A stretch of DNA of 64,000 nt from an uncultured Lachnospiraceae bacterium (GCA_910579505.1 CAJTTZ010000015.1:1-64000), one strand, 5' to 3'. Shown: positions 24,611 to 33,475, counted from the first letter of the stretch. The notes: generated by a model not told the origin, from the sequence alone. Program-made: numbers and translations.

Positions 24611-25393
24611 ATGAAAATTGTGGTTTGTGTGAAACAGGTTCCGGATACCGCAGGCGGCGTAAAATTTAATCCTGACGGAACACTTGACAGAGGCGCTATG
24701 CTTACCATCATGAACCCTGATGATAAAGCAGGCTTAGAGGCAGCGCTCAGATTAAAGGATCAGTACGGTGCAGAGGTTACGGTTGTAACGATGGGTCTTC
24801 CCAAGGCGGAAGAGGTTCTGCGTGAGGCTATGGCCATGGGCGCGGACAAGGGCGTGCTTGTGACAGACAGAGTGCTTGGCGGCGCTGATACATGGGCAAC
24901 TTCCACCACACTTGCAGGCGCGATCAGAAATCTGGAGTATGATCTCATCATTACCGGCCGTCAGGCAATCGACGGCGATACCGCGCAGGTTGGCCCGCAG
25001 ATTTCCGAGCATCTTGACATCCCTGTCATTTCTTATGCGCAGGATATCAAGATCGAGGGCGACAGCGTAGTTGTTGAACGTCAGTATGAGGACAGATATC
25101 ATGTGGTCAAGGCAAAAATGCCTTGCCTGATTACCGCTCTTTCCGAGCTGAATGAGCCTCGTTATATGACACCCGGCGGCATCTTCGATGCTTATAAGCA
25201 GGAGATCACCGTTTGGGGCAGAGCGGATCTTAAGGATGTTGACGATGCGAACTTAGGTCTTAAGGGTTCCCCGACCAAGATCGCGAAAGCTTCCGACAAG
25301 GTGAGAAAGGGCGCCGGCGAGAAGGTTTCCCTCGATCCCGACGAGTCCGTAAGCTACATCGTTGACAAGCTTAAAGTTAAACATGTGATTTAA
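24611..25393 (+). CDS. etfB: Electron transfer flavoprotein beta subunit
   Basis: Partner of EtfA in the Bcd-Etf complex. 260 aa, with CVKQVPDTAGGVKFNPDG, the MNPDDKAGLEAALRLKD block and GRQAIDGDTAQVGPQI, the last typical of Etf from bifurcating Bcd systems. AGAAGGAG precedes the ATG. The 226-base gap to etfA is filled by repeat element G. Confidence 0.95.
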   Translation: MKIVVCVKQVPDTAGGVKFNPDGTLDRGAMLTIMNPDDKAGLEAALRLKDQYGAEVTVVTMGLPKAEEVLREAMAMGADKGVLVTDRVLGGADTWATSTTLAGAIRNLEYDLIITGRQAIDGDTAQVGPQISEHLDIPVISYAQDIKIEGDSVVVERQYEDRYHVVKAKMPCLITALSELNEPRYMTPGGIFDAYKQEITVWGRADLKDVDDANLGLKGSPTKIAKASDKVRKGAGEKVSLDPDESVSYIVDKLKVKHVI

Positions 25394-25395
25394 CA

Positions 25396-25570
25396 GTTCA
25401 GCTAGACCGAATCTGGAAGACAAATTGTGCTTGCACGAGTTTGGCAGACAGATGATGGTCTGAGGGAACGCCCGTTCAATAAGCAGATCGAGCAAGCTCG
25501 ATCACGAGGACTGCTTCGTAGCCTCGGTATGAGAGCTGAAGGCACGATTTTGCGCATGGCGTGGGCTGAA
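25396..25570. repeat. Composite palindromic element G, between etfB and etfA
   Basis: Closed by GTTCAGC (25396) and GCTGAAC (25564). The first part contains AGACCGAATCTG, a CAAATTGTGCTTGCACGAGTTTG hairpin and CAGATGATGGTCTGAG. Near-identical sequence recurs at 54776. The second part holds hairpins GATCGAGCAAGCTCGATC and CGAGG...CCTCG. Confidence 0.7.
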
Positions 25571-25619
25571 CGAAACCTATAGAATACGCGTAAAACAAGT
25601 GCGCAGAAAGAGGTATAAA

Positions 25620-26666
25620 ATGAATTTAGAAGAATACAAGGGTGTATATGTCTTTGCGCAGCAGGTAGACAATGAGATCAGCAGTATTGCATTTGAGTTA
25701 CTTGGCAAAGCAAAAGACCTCGCGAAAGATTTAAATACAGATGTTACGGCTGTACTGATCGGTTCCGGTGTAAAGGGACTGGCAGACCAGCTCGCTGAGT
25801 ACGGCGCGGACAAGGTGATCGTTGTGGACGATCCCGAGCTGAAGGATTACAGGACGGAGCCTTACGCGCATGCGCTGGCATCCGTGATCAATAAGTATAA
25901 ACCTGAGATTATGCTGGTGGGCGCTACGGCCATCGGAAGAGATTTGGGCCCGAGAGTTTCCGCGAGAGTGGCTACCGGCCTTACTGCTGACTGTACCGTT
26001 CTTGAGATCGGTGATTTCCCTCTGCAGGCAGTTCCCGGCCAGGAGCAGCTTCACAACCAGCTGCTTATGACCCGTCCGGCATTCGGCGGCAACACCATCG
26101 CTACGATTGCATGTCCTTACAACCGTCCCCAGATGGCTACGGTTCGTGCAGGCGTTATGCAGAAGATTGACCCCATCAAGGGCGCGAAGGCAAACGTGGA
26201 GGAGTTCAATCCCGGCTTTACTCCCGACAACAAGTATGTGGAGATTCTTGACATTGTGAAATCCGTTGCTGAGACCGTTGATATCATGGACGCTAAGATT
26301 CTCGTGTCCGGCGGCCGTGGCGTAGGCAGCCCGGAGAACTTCAAGATTCTTGAGGATCTGGCGGAAGTGCTCGGCGGTACCGTAAGCTGCTCCCGTGCGG
26401 TTGTGGATTCCGGCTGGAAGCCGAAGGATCTGCAGGTGGGCCAGACAGGTAAGACCGTCCGCCCGAACGTGTACTTCGCAATCGGTATCTCCGGTGCGAT
26501 CCAGCACGTGGCAGGTATGGAAGAGTCCGACATCATTGTTGCGATCAACAAGGATGCCGACGCACCGATCTTCGATGTGGCTGATTACGGCGTAGTGGGC
26601 GACCTGAACAAGATCGTTCCGAAGCTGACAGAGGCCCTGAAGGCGGAGATTGCAGCGGCTAAATAA
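25620..26666 (+). CDS. etfA: Electron transfer flavoprotein alpha subunit
   Basis: FAD-binding subunit of the Bcd-Etf complex. 348 aa. The C-terminal FAD domain shows SGGRGVGSPENFKILEDLA, VGQTGKTVRPNVYFAIGISG and VAINKDADAPIFDVADYG. The start at 25620 (MNLEEYKGVYVF) follows AAAGAGG. Last gene of the butyrate operon, with a strong terminator. No terminal butyrate enzyme (but, ptb-buk) lies nearby. Confidence 0.95.
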   Translation: MNLEEYKGVYVFAQQVDNEISSIAFELLGKAKDLAKDLNTDVTAVLIGSGVKGLADQLAEYGADKVIVVDDPELKDYRTEPYAHALASVINKYKPEIMLVGATAIGRDLGPRVSARVATGLTADCTVLEIGDFPLQAVPGQEQLHNQLLMTRPAFGGNTIATIACPYNRPQMATVRAGVMQKIDPIKGAKANVEEFNPGFTPDNKYVEILDIVKSVAETVDIMDAKILVSGGRGVGSPENFKILEDLAEVLGGTVSCSRAVVDSGWKPKDLQVGQTGKTVRPNVYFAIGISGAIQHVAGMEESDIIVAINKDADAPIFDVADYGVVGDLNKIVPKLTEALKAEIAAAK

Positions 26667-26680
26667 CAAATCGAACGAAG

Positions 26681-26713
26681 ACGCCCCGGTTTTTGCCGGG
26701 GCGTTTCTTTTTT
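26681..26713 (+). terminator. Terminator of the butyrate operon
   Basis: A perfect 9-bp stem ACGCCCCGG / CCGGGGCGT around TTTTTG, then TTCTTTTTT. Confidence 0.95.
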
Positions 26714-26829
26714 GGCGTGGATATGGTAAGATGATAAATAAGATATAAAATTTTAGTCTGAAAAATGCAGATGTAGAAATAAACATAAAACTAAGACGGC
26801 AGGACGCAAATATAAAAAGGGGATTGGGT

Positions 26830-28356
26830 ATGGATAGTTATTCATTACAACCGCAGAATCAGAACAGAAACACCTTCGGACCTCCGGCGCAGCTTTATCT
26901 GCCGCCGAAGAACCACAAAAGGACGGCGCTTATCATTATCCTGTGCGTGGCTGCTGTGGTTCTTGTGTCCGTTCTGGGTGGCTGGATTTATCATACACAC
27001 TCGGCGGCATATAAAATCGAAAAGGGCTTTCTGAATCTCATGCGGGAGGCGGAGGAGATGAAGAATCCGCTTGCCGAGAAGATCGGGGCGGATCAGATCA
27101 GGCGGATGTTTGTGGAGGAAGGCGCACATCTTGACACAAAGATGAATGTCACTACAGATACATTTTTGGGGCAGGTCACGCTGGGCGTTGACACGGACTG
27201 CGAGGTGGACAGACGGGAAAAGGAGATGGCGGCTTCCACGAGTGTCAGTGTGATGAATTATGAGCTTGCCACGCTGGAATTTTACGGGGATGAGGAGAAC
27301 TTTTGCTTCTCCATACCCGAACTTTATCTGGAAAATGTTTATATCGAGAATGAAAATGTGCTCGACCAGTACAACCATTCCATGTGGGCACAGTTTTTCG
27401 GAAAGGCAGAGGGAGACGACTTTTCCATCGACCTGTTCCCGGACGCGTGGATTTTTGGCGATGAGGAAGGGGTGGGAAGAGCTTTTCTCAGGGAGTATGC
27501 CGATGAAATAGCGGAATGCAGAAGACATATGACCATGGAGAAGGCGGGGAAGGACCTTTACCGGGTCAGTTTCGACGAACTGTATTTCAACGAACTGGTC
27601 AGACAGTTTTTATATGATTATGTGGATTTCTCCAAGGTGGGCAGGGAAGACGCCATGGGAATTCTGAGCTATTTTGATGTGGTTTCCGGCGCGGATGAAA
27701 TCAGTTTCATTTTGGAGATAAACGGTGCGAACCGAATCGAGAGTATCCGCGTGGAGGAGCCCCTTTCCCTCTGCGACGGCAGGATAAGGATTGACGGGGA
27801 CATCTATTTTCTGGGCGAAAAGCGCAGTATAGAGAAGATGCAGGGAATGCTCACGGTGAAAAGCGGGCAGCAGGAAGAGCGGAGAGAGACGGAAATGGTG
27901 TGGCAGACAACGCAGAGCCTGGAACTGGATGATTATCGGATGGAATCGGATATCAAGTGCGGCATTACGGAGAACGGGGAGACGCGGAATGTGAGACTCG
28001 GCTGTGAACTTGAGTGCGACGGGAGAAAGAACAGCTTTGACGGGGAAGTTACCTTGAAGGATGTGGAGGATGATTTTGAGCTGGCCTGGCAGGCGTCGGG
28101 CGGTTTTTCCCATATCACAAAGGGAGAAAGTTTTGATATGGAGATTGATGAATTGACGTTCAGCGTGGAGGACGAGGAGCTTTGGCTGGTTCGGGGAGAC
28201 GTCGGCCTGTCGCCGTTAAAAAGGCAGGTAAGACAGAATGTGAAGGCAAAAACGGCGTTCTTTGAACTGTCGGAGCGGGAATGGGATAAGATTATCGAGA
28301 AGGTGTACAAGGACTACGAATATCTTTTGGAATCAATGTACGGGATGTACTGGTAA
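26830..28356 (+). CDS. Unknown membrane-anchored extracellular protein (508 aa)
   Basis: Not recognised with confidence. A Pro/Gln/Asn-rich cytosolic N-terminus (1-35) precedes one membrane helix (about 38-58, ALIIILCVAAVVLVSVLGGW). A large acidic extracellular part follows, made of beta-strand-like repeats. This is the layout of a single-pass anchored beta-rich protein. ATG 26830 is the likely start; TTG at 26824 is an alternative. Repeat copy D starts 4 bases after the stop, and the next genes may be co-transcribed through it. Confidence 0.75.
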   Translation: MDSYSLQPQNQNRNTFGPPAQLYLPPKNHKRTALIIILCVAAVVLVSVLGGWIYHTHSAAYKIEKGFLNLMREAEEMKNPLAEKIGADQIRRMFVEEGAHLDTKMNVTTDTFLGQVTLGVDTDCEVDRREKEMAASTSVSVMNYELATLEFYGDEENFCFSIPELYLENVYIENENVLDQYNHSMWAQFFGKAEGDDFSIDLFPDAWIFGDEEGVGRAFLREYADEIAECRRHMTMEKAGKDLYRVSFDELYFNELVRQFLYDYVDFSKVGREDAMGILSYFDVVSGADEISFILEINGANRIESIRVEEPLSLCDGRIRIDGDIYFLGEKRSIEKMQGMLTVKSGQQEERRETEMVWQTTQSLELDDYRMESDIKCGITENGETRNVRLGCELECDGRKNSFDGEVTLKDVEDDFELAWQASGGFSHITKGESFDMEIDELTFSVEDEELWLVRGDVGLSPLKRQVRQNVKAKTAFFELSEREWDKIIEKVYKDYEYLLESMYGMYW

Positions 28357-28360
28357 CAAT

Positions 28361-28454
28361 GTGAGAAGCACTTCTAAAACTCAGCAGCAAAGGCTGCTTT
28401 GTTAAGAAGTGCTAAGTCTCACATGGGAGAATGCCTAAAGCGGCATTCTCCGCA
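28361..28454 (+). repeat. Two-hairpin element, copy D
   Basis: The cleanest copy. Outer stem GTGAGA/TCTCAC, inner stem AGCACTTCT/AGAAGTGCT, apical CAGCAGCAAAGGCTGCT hairpin, then second hairpin GGAGAATGCC/GGCATTCTCC and CGCA. It begins 4 bases after a stop codon. Confidence 0.88.
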
Positions 28455-28512
28455 ATAAGCAGAGTTACGTTAAAGCTGTGAAAGGGTGGTTAGCGCAGGA
28501 CGGAGGGGCGAT

Positions 28513-28737
28513 ATGGAAGGGAACGACAGGGAAATGATAGAGGAGATTATGCGGCATCTGGATGCGGAATCGCAGCAGGGGGTGTACCGCATGAGCATCA
28601 CCTTTGACGATGAGAGCGAAGAGGAGAAGAATGTATCCCACGAATGCTGCAATATGTACGGCAGACCGGCGTCTGAGACAGTGGGGCTCCTGGATATGTA
28701 CACGGATATGAATGCGGGAGAGCCGGACAGAAAATAG
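28513..28737 (+). CDS. Small acidic protein of unknown function (74 aa)
   Basis: Starts at the ATG preceded by GGAGGGG. 74 residues, rich in Glu and Asp, with two adjacent cysteines (HECCNMYG) and no membrane segment. Forty-one bases upstream of the DHH phosphoesterase gene, so probably in its operon. No family recognised. Confidence 0.65.
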   Translation: MEGNDREMIEEIMRHLDAESQQGVYRMSITFDDESEEEKNVSHECCNMYGRPASETVGLLDMYTDMNAGEPDRK

Positions 28738-28778
28738 CGTTATTAGACGGAGAAATTACGGGGGGACAGTGTGACACC

Positions 28779-30338
28779 ATGATACTGAATGAACTTGCGA
28801 AATATGATCCCATCACGATACAGTGCCATGACAATCCCGATGCGGACGCCATAGCGGCAGGGTATGCGCTCTGCCGCTATTTTGAGTCTCTGGGAAAGAG
28901 CGTGCGCCTTGTTTACGGGGGCAGGAATAAGATACAAAAACCAAACTTGCTGCTGATGTTGGAACATCTGGAAATTCCCTTGATTTATATAGAAAATGCG
29001 GGGGCTTTTCTAAAGGGGGAGCCGGAAGGTAAAATCAGCGGGCTCCTGATTACGGTGGACTGTCAGTATGGTTCCGGCAATGTGACGCGGCTGCCGGCGG
29101 AGAAGGTGGCGGTGATCGACCATCACCGCCCGGAAACGGAAAACATAGAGCTTGGAGAGATCAACTCCCATGTGGGAAGCTGCGCCACGCTGGTTTGGCG
29201 GCTGCTTACCGAGGCGGGCTATCAGGTGGAGGACAAGCGTCTCGGCACGGCCCTCTATTATGGTCTTTTTATGGATACCAACCAGTTTGCGGAGCTCTAT
29301 AATCCGTTAGACCAGGATATGCGGGAGGCGGTTCCGTGTGACAAGTCCCTGATTACGCTGTTTCGCAACTCCAATCTCTCCCTGCAGGAGCTGGAGGTGG
29401 CGGGCGTGGCCCTGCTGCGCTACATTTATAATGACGATTATAACTACGCGATCATCAAGGCGAAGCCGTGCGACCCAAATATTCTCGGGCTGATCAGCGA
29501 TTTTCTGATTCAGGTCGCCGAGGTGCACAGCTGTGTGGTCTACAATGAAACCGGGGACGGCTATAAATTTTCGGTCAGGAGCTGCATCAAGGAAGTGCAG
29601 GCGGACGAACTGGCGGGTTTTCTCTCGGAGGGCGTAGGTTCCGGCGGAGGGCACAGGGAGAAAGCGGGCGGTTTTATCAATCTGGTCCTCTATGAGGAAG
29701 CCTACCCGACGCTGCATTCGGAAGCGTTTTTCAGCGAGCGGCTGAACGATTATTTTGATAATTGTGAGATTATCTGCGCGGCAAACTGCGATATTCACAT
29801 TTCGGATATGGATATTTATGTCAAAAAACCTGTGACGTTAGGGTATGTGATGGCGAAGGACATGCTGCCTGTGGGAACGCCGATTACGGTGCGCACACTG
29901 GAGGGGGATCTGGATATCCGGGTGGAGGAGGATCTCGTTATCATGGTGGGTATTCAGGGAGAGGTATACCCCAACCGTTTTTCCCGTTTTGAGAAAAATT
30001 ATGAAGTGACGCAGAAGCCTTACAGGGAACATGGCGCGCGCCTCGGCGCGGGGCTTCTCTACGAGCCTACGATCCACAACAGGGAGACGGGGGAGGTTAT
30101 GAAGCTGATCGACCATGCGAAGCTGTGTATTTCCGACGGCGGCAGACGGGTGTTTGCGAAAGAACTGACTAACCGGGTTAAGGTGTTTACCGCGTGGGAC
30201 AGTGAAAAATATATGCTGGGACGTCCGGGCGACTATCTGCTTGTGCGGTACGAGGACAGGAAAGACGTTTATATTTTGGAGCGGGATGTCTTCTTCCACA
30301 CGTACGAACGGGAAGGTAATTGCAGCGACTTGACTTAG
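28779..30338 (+). CDS. DHH/DHHA1 phosphoesterase with extra C-terminal domain
   Basis: Predicted manganese phosphodiesterase related to nanoRNase/pAp phosphatase NrnA and c-di-AMP hydrolases. The DHH domain shows HDNPDADAIAAGYAL, VDCQ and AVIDHHRPE; the DHHA1 domain shows GSGGGHREKAGG (about residues 287-298). At 519 aa it is some 190 residues longer than NrnA. The extra C-terminal region (about 345-519), with PGDYLLVRYED near the end, is of unknown role. No GGDEF or PAS domain is present, so it is not GdpP. Substrate unresolved. Confidence 0.88.
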   Translation: MILNELAKYDPITIQCHDNPDADAIAAGYALCRYFESLGKSVRLVYGGRNKIQKPNLLLMLEHLEIPLIYIENAGAFLKGEPEGKISGLLITVDCQYGSGNVTRLPAEKVAVIDHHRPETENIELGEINSHVGSCATLVWRLLTEAGYQVEDKRLGTALYYGLFMDTNQFAELYNPLDQDMREAVPCDKSLITLFRNSNLSLQELEVAGVALLRYIYNDDYNYAIIKAKPCDPNILGLISDFLIQVAEVHSCVVYNETGDGYKFSVRSCIKEVQADELAGFLSEGVGSGGGHREKAGGFINLVLYEEAYPTLHSEAFFSERLNDYFDNCEIICAANCDIHISDMDIYVKKPVTLGYVMAKDMLPVGTPITVRTLEGDLDIRVEEDLVIMVGIQGEVYPNRFSRFEKNYEVTQKPYREHGARLGAGLLYEPTIHNRETGEVMKLIDHAKLCISDGGRRVFAKELTNRVKVFTAWDSEKYMLGRPGDYLLVRYEDRKDVYILERDVFFHTYEREGNCSDLT

Positions 30339-30381
30339 GGAAAAACTGTTACAAGTAATTGAACATAATGCGCACAGAATC

Positions 30382-30409
30382 TTGCAGTTTCGGGAAAAAT
30401 GTGTATAAT
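30382..30409 (+). promoter_or_regulatory. Promoter of the 38-aa membrane peptide
   Basis: TTGCAG (30382-30387), 16-bp spacer, TATAAT (30404-30409). Confidence 0.75.
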
Positions 30410-30423
30410 TAGTAATGTATGGT

Positions 30424-30508
30424 CGATGAAACATTTTGTGTGCATCGTAGTTACTTAGTAACTACAGTGAAGCCGAAGGCTGAACTGATGCCACTTCGGC
30501 TAAGGAGG
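30424..30508 (+). promoter_or_regulatory. Structured leader with three hairpins before a small membrane peptide
   Basis: CGATG/CATCG (30424-30447), the perfect 8-bp hairpin GTAGTTAC-TTA-GTAACTAC (30447-30465), and AGCCGAAG/CTTCGGCT (30471-30501) that ends right at the AAGGAGG ribosome site (30502-30508). Position suggests control of translation or mRNA stability; ligand or partner unknown. Confidence 0.5.
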
Positions 30509-30517
30509 AATTCAATT

Positions 30518-30634
30518 ATGGGCATTTTATTATTGGGCGGCTTTCTTGTGGTAGTGATTATTCCTGTGGTGATTTCCGTGGTATCGGCAGTTGTTTCGGG
30601 GATCGCGGCCGCAGTAGATGACGAAGAGGACTGA
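30518..30634 (+). CDS. 38-aa single-span membrane peptide
   Basis: Begins MGILLLGGFLVVVIIPVVIS, continues hydrophobic to about residue 30 and ends with an acidic VDDEED tail. It has its own consensus promoter, structured leader, strong AAGGAGG site and terminator, so it is a real short gene. The acidic tail and N-in shape differ from the basic-tailed toxin at 7184. Function unknown; it could be a membrane-protein modulator or stress peptide. Confidence 0.7.
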   Translation: MGILLLGGFLVVVIIPVVISVVSAVVSGIAAAVDDEED

Positions 30635-30653
30635 TTTTCACAGAGTTAGGGAC

Positions 30654-30690
30654 AGGGCAAGATCCCACAGTGTGGGATTTTGCCCTTTTG
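30654..30690 (+). terminator. Terminator after the 38-aa peptide
   Basis: AGGGCAAGATCCCAC pairs with GTGGGATTTTGCCCT around AGT, followed by TTTG. Confidence 0.88.
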
Positions 30691-30786
30691 ATGCGCAGGC
30701 CCGCATAGGAAAGGATACTGTTTCACGGCATACGGGTCGCGCGGCGGGCAGGGATGCCCTGCTTGCTTATAGAGGAGGGAAGGAAA

Positions 30787-32448
30787 GTGGAATCCAAAAA
30801 TTTTATCGAGCAGATTATAGATAAGGATCTTGCAGAAGGTGTTTACGACACCGTGCATACGAGGTTCCCGCCTGAGCCCAACGGATATCTGCATATCGGA
30901 CATGCCAAGAGCATATTGCTTAATTACGGGCTGGCGTCTGAATATGGCGGGAAATTCAATATGCGTTTTGACGACACGAACCCCACCAAGGAAAAGAGTG
31001 AGTTTGTGGAGTCGATCAAGGCTGATGTAAAATGGCTGGGAGCGGATTATGAGGAACGGCTTTTCTTTGCGTCCGACTATTTCGACCAGATGTATGAAGG
31101 CGCGGTTAAGCTGATAAAAAAGGGCAAGGCATATGTGTCTGACCTGACGGCGGACGAAATGCGCGAGTACCGTGGCACACTGACGGAGCCGGGCAGGGAC
31201 GACCCGAACAGGGAGCGCAGTGTGGAGGAAAACCTGCAGCTATTTGAGGAGATGAAGGAAGGAAAATACGCGGACGGGGAGAAAACCCTGCGCGCAAAAA
31301 TCGACATGTCCTCGCCGAATATCAATATGCGCGATCCGATTCTGTACCGTGTGGCACATCTGTCCCACCAGAATACGGGGGACAAATGGTGCATTTACCC
31401 GATGTACGACTATGCGCATCCCATAGAGGACGCGATTGAGGGGATTACCCATTCCATCTGTACACTGGAGTTTGAGGATCACAGGCCGCTCTATAACTGG
31501 GTGGTGACGGAGCTGGAGTACCCGCATCCGCCAAAGCAGATTGAGTTTGCGAAAATGTACTTGACCAATGTGGTCACAGGCAAGAGATATATTAAGAAGC
31601 TGGTGGAGGACGGTATCGTGGACGGCTGGGATGATCCCAGGCTGGTGTCCATCGCTGCGCTTCGCAGACGCGGTTTCACTCCCGAATCAATCCGGCTTTT
31701 TGTGGAACTTTGCGGTGTGTCCAAGGCAAATTCCTCAGCGGAATATTCCATGCTTGAGTATTGTATCAGAGAGGATTTGAAAATGAAACGCCCGCGGATT
31801 ATGGCGGTGACTGATCCTGTCAAACTGGTTATCGACAATTACCCGGAAGGGGAAACGGAGTGGCTGCCAGTGGTGAATAACCCGGAGAATGAGTCGCTCG
31901 GTTCCAGGGAGGTACCTTTTAGCAGGGAGCTTTATATTGAGAGAGAAGATTTCATGGAGGAGCCGCCGAAGAAATATTTCCGTCTTTTCCCCGGCAATGA
32001 GGTTCGGCTTATGGGCGCGTATTTCGTGAAGTGTGAAAGCTACGAGAAGGACGATGCGGGAAATGTGACGGTGGTGCACTGCACCTACGATCCGGCTTCC
32101 AGGGGCGGAAACAGCCCGGACGGACGAAAGGTCAAGGGAACGATCCACTGGGTATCCGCGGCGGAGTCCGTGAAAGCCGAAGTCAGGCTTTACGAGAATA
32201 TCATTGACGAGGAGAAGGGCGTTTACAACGAGGACGGAAGCTTAAACCTGAATCCTAATTCGCTGACTGTTTTGAAGGAGTGCCGGATTGAGCCGTCTGT
32301 TAAGGATGCGAAGGCATATGACAGCTTTCAGTTTGTCAGACAGGGGTTTTTCTGTGTGGACTGCAGGGATTCCAAGCCGGAAAATCTTGTTTTTAACAGA
32401 ATTGTTTCTCTTAAAAGCTCATATGTCTTGCCGAAATCGGGAAATTAG
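30787..32448 (+). CDS. glnS: Glutaminyl-tRNA synthetase
   Basis: Class Ic synthetase charging tRNA-Gln. HIGH motif in PEPNGYLHIGHAKS (about 35-48), the FDDTNPTKEK loop, and the second half with WDDPR and LRRRGFTPESIR. GTG 30787 is the start, 9 bases after GAGGAGGG; 553 aa then matches the family. The KMSKS-equivalent, MSKRKL in E. coli, reads VVTGKRYIKKL here, keeping Lys-Arg but replacing the Met-Ser. No T-box is seen upstream. Confidence 0.94.
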   Translation: MESKNFIEQIIDKDLAEGVYDTVHTRFPPEPNGYLHIGHAKSILLNYGLASEYGGKFNMRFDDTNPTKEKSEFVESIKADVKWLGADYEERLFFASDYFDQMYEGAVKLIKKGKAYVSDLTADEMREYRGTLTEPGRDDPNRERSVEENLQLFEEMKEGKYADGEKTLRAKIDMSSPNINMRDPILYRVAHLSHQNTGDKWCIYPMYDYAHPIEDAIEGITHSICTLEFEDHRPLYNWVVTELEYPHPPKQIEFAKMYLTNVVTGKRYIKKLVEDGIVDGWDDPRLVSIAALRRRGFTPESIRLFVELCGVSKANSSAEYSMLEYCIREDLKMKRPRIMAVTDPVKLVIDNYPEGETEWLPVVNNPENESLGSREVPFSRELYIEREDFMEEPPKKYFRLFPGNEVRLMGAYFVKCESYEKDDAGNVTVVHCTYDPASRGGNSPDGRKVKGTIHWVSAAESVKAEVRLYENIIDEEKGVYNEDGSLNLNPNSLTVLKECRIEPSVKDAKAYDSFQFVRQGFFCVDCRDSKPENLVFNRIVSLKSSYVLPKSGN

Positions 32449-32473
32449 GGTAAGATATACAAGAAAGCAATGA

Positions 32474-32532
32474 GTAGTGCGCAGACAGCCCGTGAGCGAG
32501 GAAAACCGAAGGTTTTTCGAGCAGGCACTGCG
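32474..32532. repeat. Imperfect palindrome L after glnS
   Basis: GCGAGGAAAACC-GAA-GGTTTTTCGAGC forms the core hairpin, and GTAGTGCGCAG / CACTGCG extends it outward with mismatches. It sits in the gap before the DUF2225 gene. Not followed by T residues. Not clearly homologous to the other repeat families. Confidence 0.45.
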
Positions 32533-32568
32533 GAATATATATAAATATAATTCGGGGAGGATAAAGAA

Positions 32569-33438
32569 ATGGCAGGACTGTTATCGGGGTTAGAGCAGTT
32601 TGGACTGAGCAATCTGGAAAGTATGGATCTCTATGAGACACCGAAAAAGCCGGAAGAAGGCGGAGAAGGAGGTCAGGCGGCTGCGCATGTTGTGCAGGAG
32701 CAGGATTTCCTCTTTGATAAATCTTTTACCTGTCCGCTCTGCGACAGGGAATTTAAGGCAAGAACCGTTAAGATCGGTAAGGCGAAGCTTGCAGGGAGCG
32801 ATCTGGACCTTCGTCCCAGATACGAACAGATTGATCTTTTGAAATATGATGTGATTATGTGCCCGTCCTGTGGCTATGCGTCACTGAGCAGATTTTTCAA
32901 GTACCTGACTTCTCCCCAGGCGAAGAATATACAGAAGGCGATTTCTGCAAACTTTAAGCCGCAGAAAGAGACGGCGGAGACATATACCTATGATGAGGCT
33001 CTGGAGCGTTACAAGATGGCGCTGGCCAATGCGATTGTCAAGCAGACGAAGGCAAGTGAAAAGGCATATATTTGTCTGAAAACGGCTTGGCTCCTCCGGG
33101 GTCAGGCGGAACATCTGGATCCGGCTGAGGAGGGCTACGAGGAGAAGAAGAACCAATGCCAGGCTGAGGAAGAAGAGTTCCTGAGGAATGCGCTGGAAGG
33201 ATTTTTGGCGGCGAGACAGACGGAGAGTTTCCCCATGTGCGGCATGGATGAACCTACGGTTGATTTCCTGATCGCTGTGACAGCGATGCGTTTTGAGCAG
33301 TATGATGTGGCGAGCCGCCTGATCACAGGCCTTATCACTTCCAAAACTGCGAATCCCCGTATGAAGGATAAGGCGAGGGATGTGAAGGATATGATTATGA
33401 AAAAGATTAAGGAAAAGAATGCCGCTACCAGAAAATAA
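32569..33438 (+). CDS. DUF2225 family protein
   Basis: Cytosolic protein of unknown function, 289 aa. Two zinc-ribbon-like cysteine pairs, CPLC near residue 56 and CPSCG near 100, flank a short strand region. An all-helical C-terminal part (150-285) looks TPR-like (MALANAIVKQTKASEKAY). Matches DUF2225, widespread in Clostridia. Good GGGGAGG site. Closed by a terminator, so it is its own unit or shares one with glnS. Confidence 0.82.
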   Translation: MAGLLSGLEQFGLSNLESMDLYETPKKPEEGGEGGQAAAHVVQEQDFLFDKSFTCPLCDREFKARTVKIGKAKLAGSDLDLRPRYEQIDLLKYDVIMCPSCGYASLSRFFKYLTSPQAKNIQKAISANFKPQKETAETYTYDEALERYKMALANAIVKQTKASEKAYICLKTAWLLRGQAEHLDPAEEGYEEKKNQCQAEEEEFLRNALEGFLAARQTESFPMCGMDEPTVDFLIAVTAMRFEQYDVASRLITGLITSKTANPRMKDKARDVKDMIMKKIKEKNAATRK

Positions 33439-33444
33439 TAGAAC

Positions 33445-33475
33445 GGCGGAGCCGATGATCCGGCTCCGCCTTTTT
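33445..33475 (+). terminator. Terminator after DUF2225 gene
   Basis: GGCGGAGCCG / CGGCTCCGCC stem with a short ATGATC loop, then TTTTT. Confidence 0.93.

Noticed and set aside
25731..26786. Long minus-strand open frame opposite etfA
   Set aside because: It is the shadow of a highly biased coding strand; no ribosome site, no family motif, and etfA is certain.
30640..30787. T-box leader upstream of glnS
   Set aside because: No T-box sequence or specifier loop is visible; the hairpin there is the terminator of the preceding small gene.
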